Positions 5,446-6,407 of a stretch of 6,407 bases of DNA are shown here, one piece after another; the stretch's first letter is position 1; every line of letters starts with the position of its first letter. A model generated the notes under the pieces. It worked only from the letters and a program-made list of their open reading frames with translations. It had not been told where the DNA came from and made no database searches. The position numbers were made by a program, and so were the translations under genes. The stretch covers positions 1 to 6,407 of the forward strand of contig JAGLTZ010000239.1 of the NCBI GenBank assembly GCA_023135015.1, read 5' to 3'. Origin of the DNA: Candidatus Latescibacterota bacterium (GTDB taxonomy: Bacteria > Blakebacterota > Blakebacteria > Blakebacterales > Blakebacteraceae).

Positions 5446-6407
5446 GTGATCCGTAAGATAGGCATCATTGGGCGCACTTACCGTCATGTCCAACGCTATC
5501 GTCAGATCGTCACCATACTGTTCAAATACGGCTTTGGGGATGTGCTGGACGTCCTGAAGATCGAGCAATACTTGGATCTTGGCCTGAGGATGATCTCTCG
5601 TAAGCGACACGAAAGAATTGAATCCCTCTCCCGTGCCAAGCGGATCAAGATGGCCTTGGAGGAACTCGGGCCGACCTTTGTCAAGTTAGGTCAGATTCTC
5701 TCAACGCGTCCGGATCTCCTCCCCGTTGAGTTCATCAACGAGTTGGGAAAACTCCAGGATGACGTACAACCGTTCTCCTACCAAAACGCGAAGGAAACTA
5801 TTGAGGAAGAACTCGGTTCGCGCCTCGAGAAGATTTTTCTGGATTTCGAGGAGACTCCCCTAGCCTCAGCCTCTCTCGGGCAGGTACATCGGGCGCGTCT
5901 TGTCAATAACGAGGACGTGGTCGTCAAGGTCCAGCGGCCAGACATCCGAACGACTATTGAGATCGATTTCGAGATCATGCTGCACCTCGCCACCTTGATG
6001 GAGAAACATCTGGAGGGCTGGGATATCCATCGCCCGACCAAAGTGGTTCAGGAATTCGCCCGCACGCTGGAGAAAGAGCTCGACTACACCATCGAGGCCG
6101 CCCACATGGAACGCTTCGCCTCACAATTTGCTGGTGATCAGACCATCTATGTGCCGAAAGTCCATAGGGAACTCACAAGCACACGAGTTCTCACCATGGA
6201 ATACGTGGATGGCATCAAAGGCTCGGATCTCCCCCGCCTGGAGAGAGAACGAATCGATCGTCAACTGGTCACCCGCCGGGGCTTCAATCTCATCATGGAA
6301 CAGATATTCGTGCACGGTTTCTTCCACGCCGATCCACATCCAGGCAACGTCTTCATCCTTCCAAATGACATCATCTGTTACTTGGACTTCGGCATGATGG
6401 GCCGCGT
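5446..6407 (+). CDS. AarF/ABC1/UbiB family kinase-like protein, 3'-truncated
   Basis: A GTG start at 5446, with AAGGAAG at 5431-5437 and an in-frame TAG at 5422-5424 upstream, opens 320 full codons that run off the window. Family landmarks occur in order: KLGQ (80-83, the UbiB-specific KxGQ motif), PLASASLGQVHRA (138-150, the Ala-rich loop replacing the kinase P-loop), the ATP-binding lysine K161 in VVVKVQRP, ELDY (211-214, the ExD motif), EYVDGIK (252-258), the catalytic-loop equivalent HADPHPGN (294-301) and the metal-binding DFG (314-316). UbiB/COQ8 proteins are atypical kinase/ATPases tied to ubiquinone and other isoprenoid lipid metabolism, usually membrane-attached through C-terminal helices, which lie beyond the window. 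It follows the phasin-like gene by 41 nt and is likely co-transcribed. The presence of all motifs suggests an active ATP-binding protein. The target lipid is not known; the family also occurs in bacteria lacking ubiquinone, so the name ubiB is withheld. Confidence 0.95.
   Translation, partial: MIRKIGIIGRTYRHVQRYRQIVTILFKYGFGDVLDVLKIEQYLDLGLRMISRKRHERIESLSRAKRIKMALEELGPTFVKLGQILSTRPDLLPVEFINELGKLQDDVQPFSYQNAKETIEEELGSRLEKIFLDFEETPLASASLGQVHRARLVNNEDVVVKVQRPDIRTTIEIDFEIMLHLATLMEKHLEGWDIHRPTKVVQEFARTLEKELDYTIEAAHMERFASQFAGDQTIYVPKVHRELTSTRVLTMEYVDGIKGSDLPRLERERIDRQLVTRRGFNLIMEQIFVHGFFHADPHPGNVFILPNDIICYLDFGMMGR

Noticed and set aside
5263..5610. 115-codon minus-strand frame across the phasin-AarF junction
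   Set aside because: It is antisense to two well-supported plus-strand genes and has no motif of its own.

Overview
This window is bacterial DNA: compact genes, good Shine-Dalgarno sites, mixed ATG/GTG starts and moderate GC. It does not name its host. A SPASM-type radical SAM enzyme, a short phasin-like protein and an AarF/UbiB kinase in a row, plus a relic of a B12-binding radical SAM protein, would fit an anaerobic or facultative Gram-negative lineage (Desulfobacterota or a neighbour). That is an impression, not a result.

Layout. (1) Positions 1-1745, + strand: the 3' part of a prolyl-oligopeptidase family (S9) serine peptidase. The end of a beta-propeller and a complete catalytic domain are visible; the N-terminus lies outside the window. 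(2) Positions 1746-2372 hold no intact gene. The part next to the peptidase, read on the minus strand (1720-1938), encodes a recognisable C-terminal scrap of a B12-binding radical SAM protein. It abuts and slightly overlaps the peptidase's 3' end, so it looks like the scar of a rearrangement. The rest (1939-2372) has only short open frames I cannot identify. (3) Positions 2373-2413: a sigma70-like promoter framed by a perfect 12-bp inverted repeat, each arm containing TGACGTCA. This is a strong candidate operator for the TetR repressor encoded directly downstream. (4) Positions 2466-6407: four co-directional genes, namely a TetR-family regulator, a radical SAM/SPASM-like protein with an unusual alanine-rich tail, a 101-aa phasin-like coiled-coil protein, and an AarF/ABC1/UbiB kinase-like protein cut off by the window end at its DFG motif.

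How the parts may work together. The four genes have no obvious internal terminator and short to moderate gaps (88, 130 and 41 nt), so they probably form one operon controlled by the TetR protein at the 2378-2413 operator. The combination suggests a ligand-controlled module acting at a lipid or granule surface or on a hydrophobic isoprenoid or quinone-like substrate: UbiB proteins support lipid-soluble quinone metabolism, phasins coat hydrophobic granules, and the radical SAM enzyme could carry out an oxygen-independent modification. The chemistry and substrate are inference. The most distinctive sequence-level observations are the operator, the non-canonical C-x20-C...C-x-C auxiliary-cluster motif and amphipathic tail of the radical SAM protein, and the fossil radical SAM fragment.
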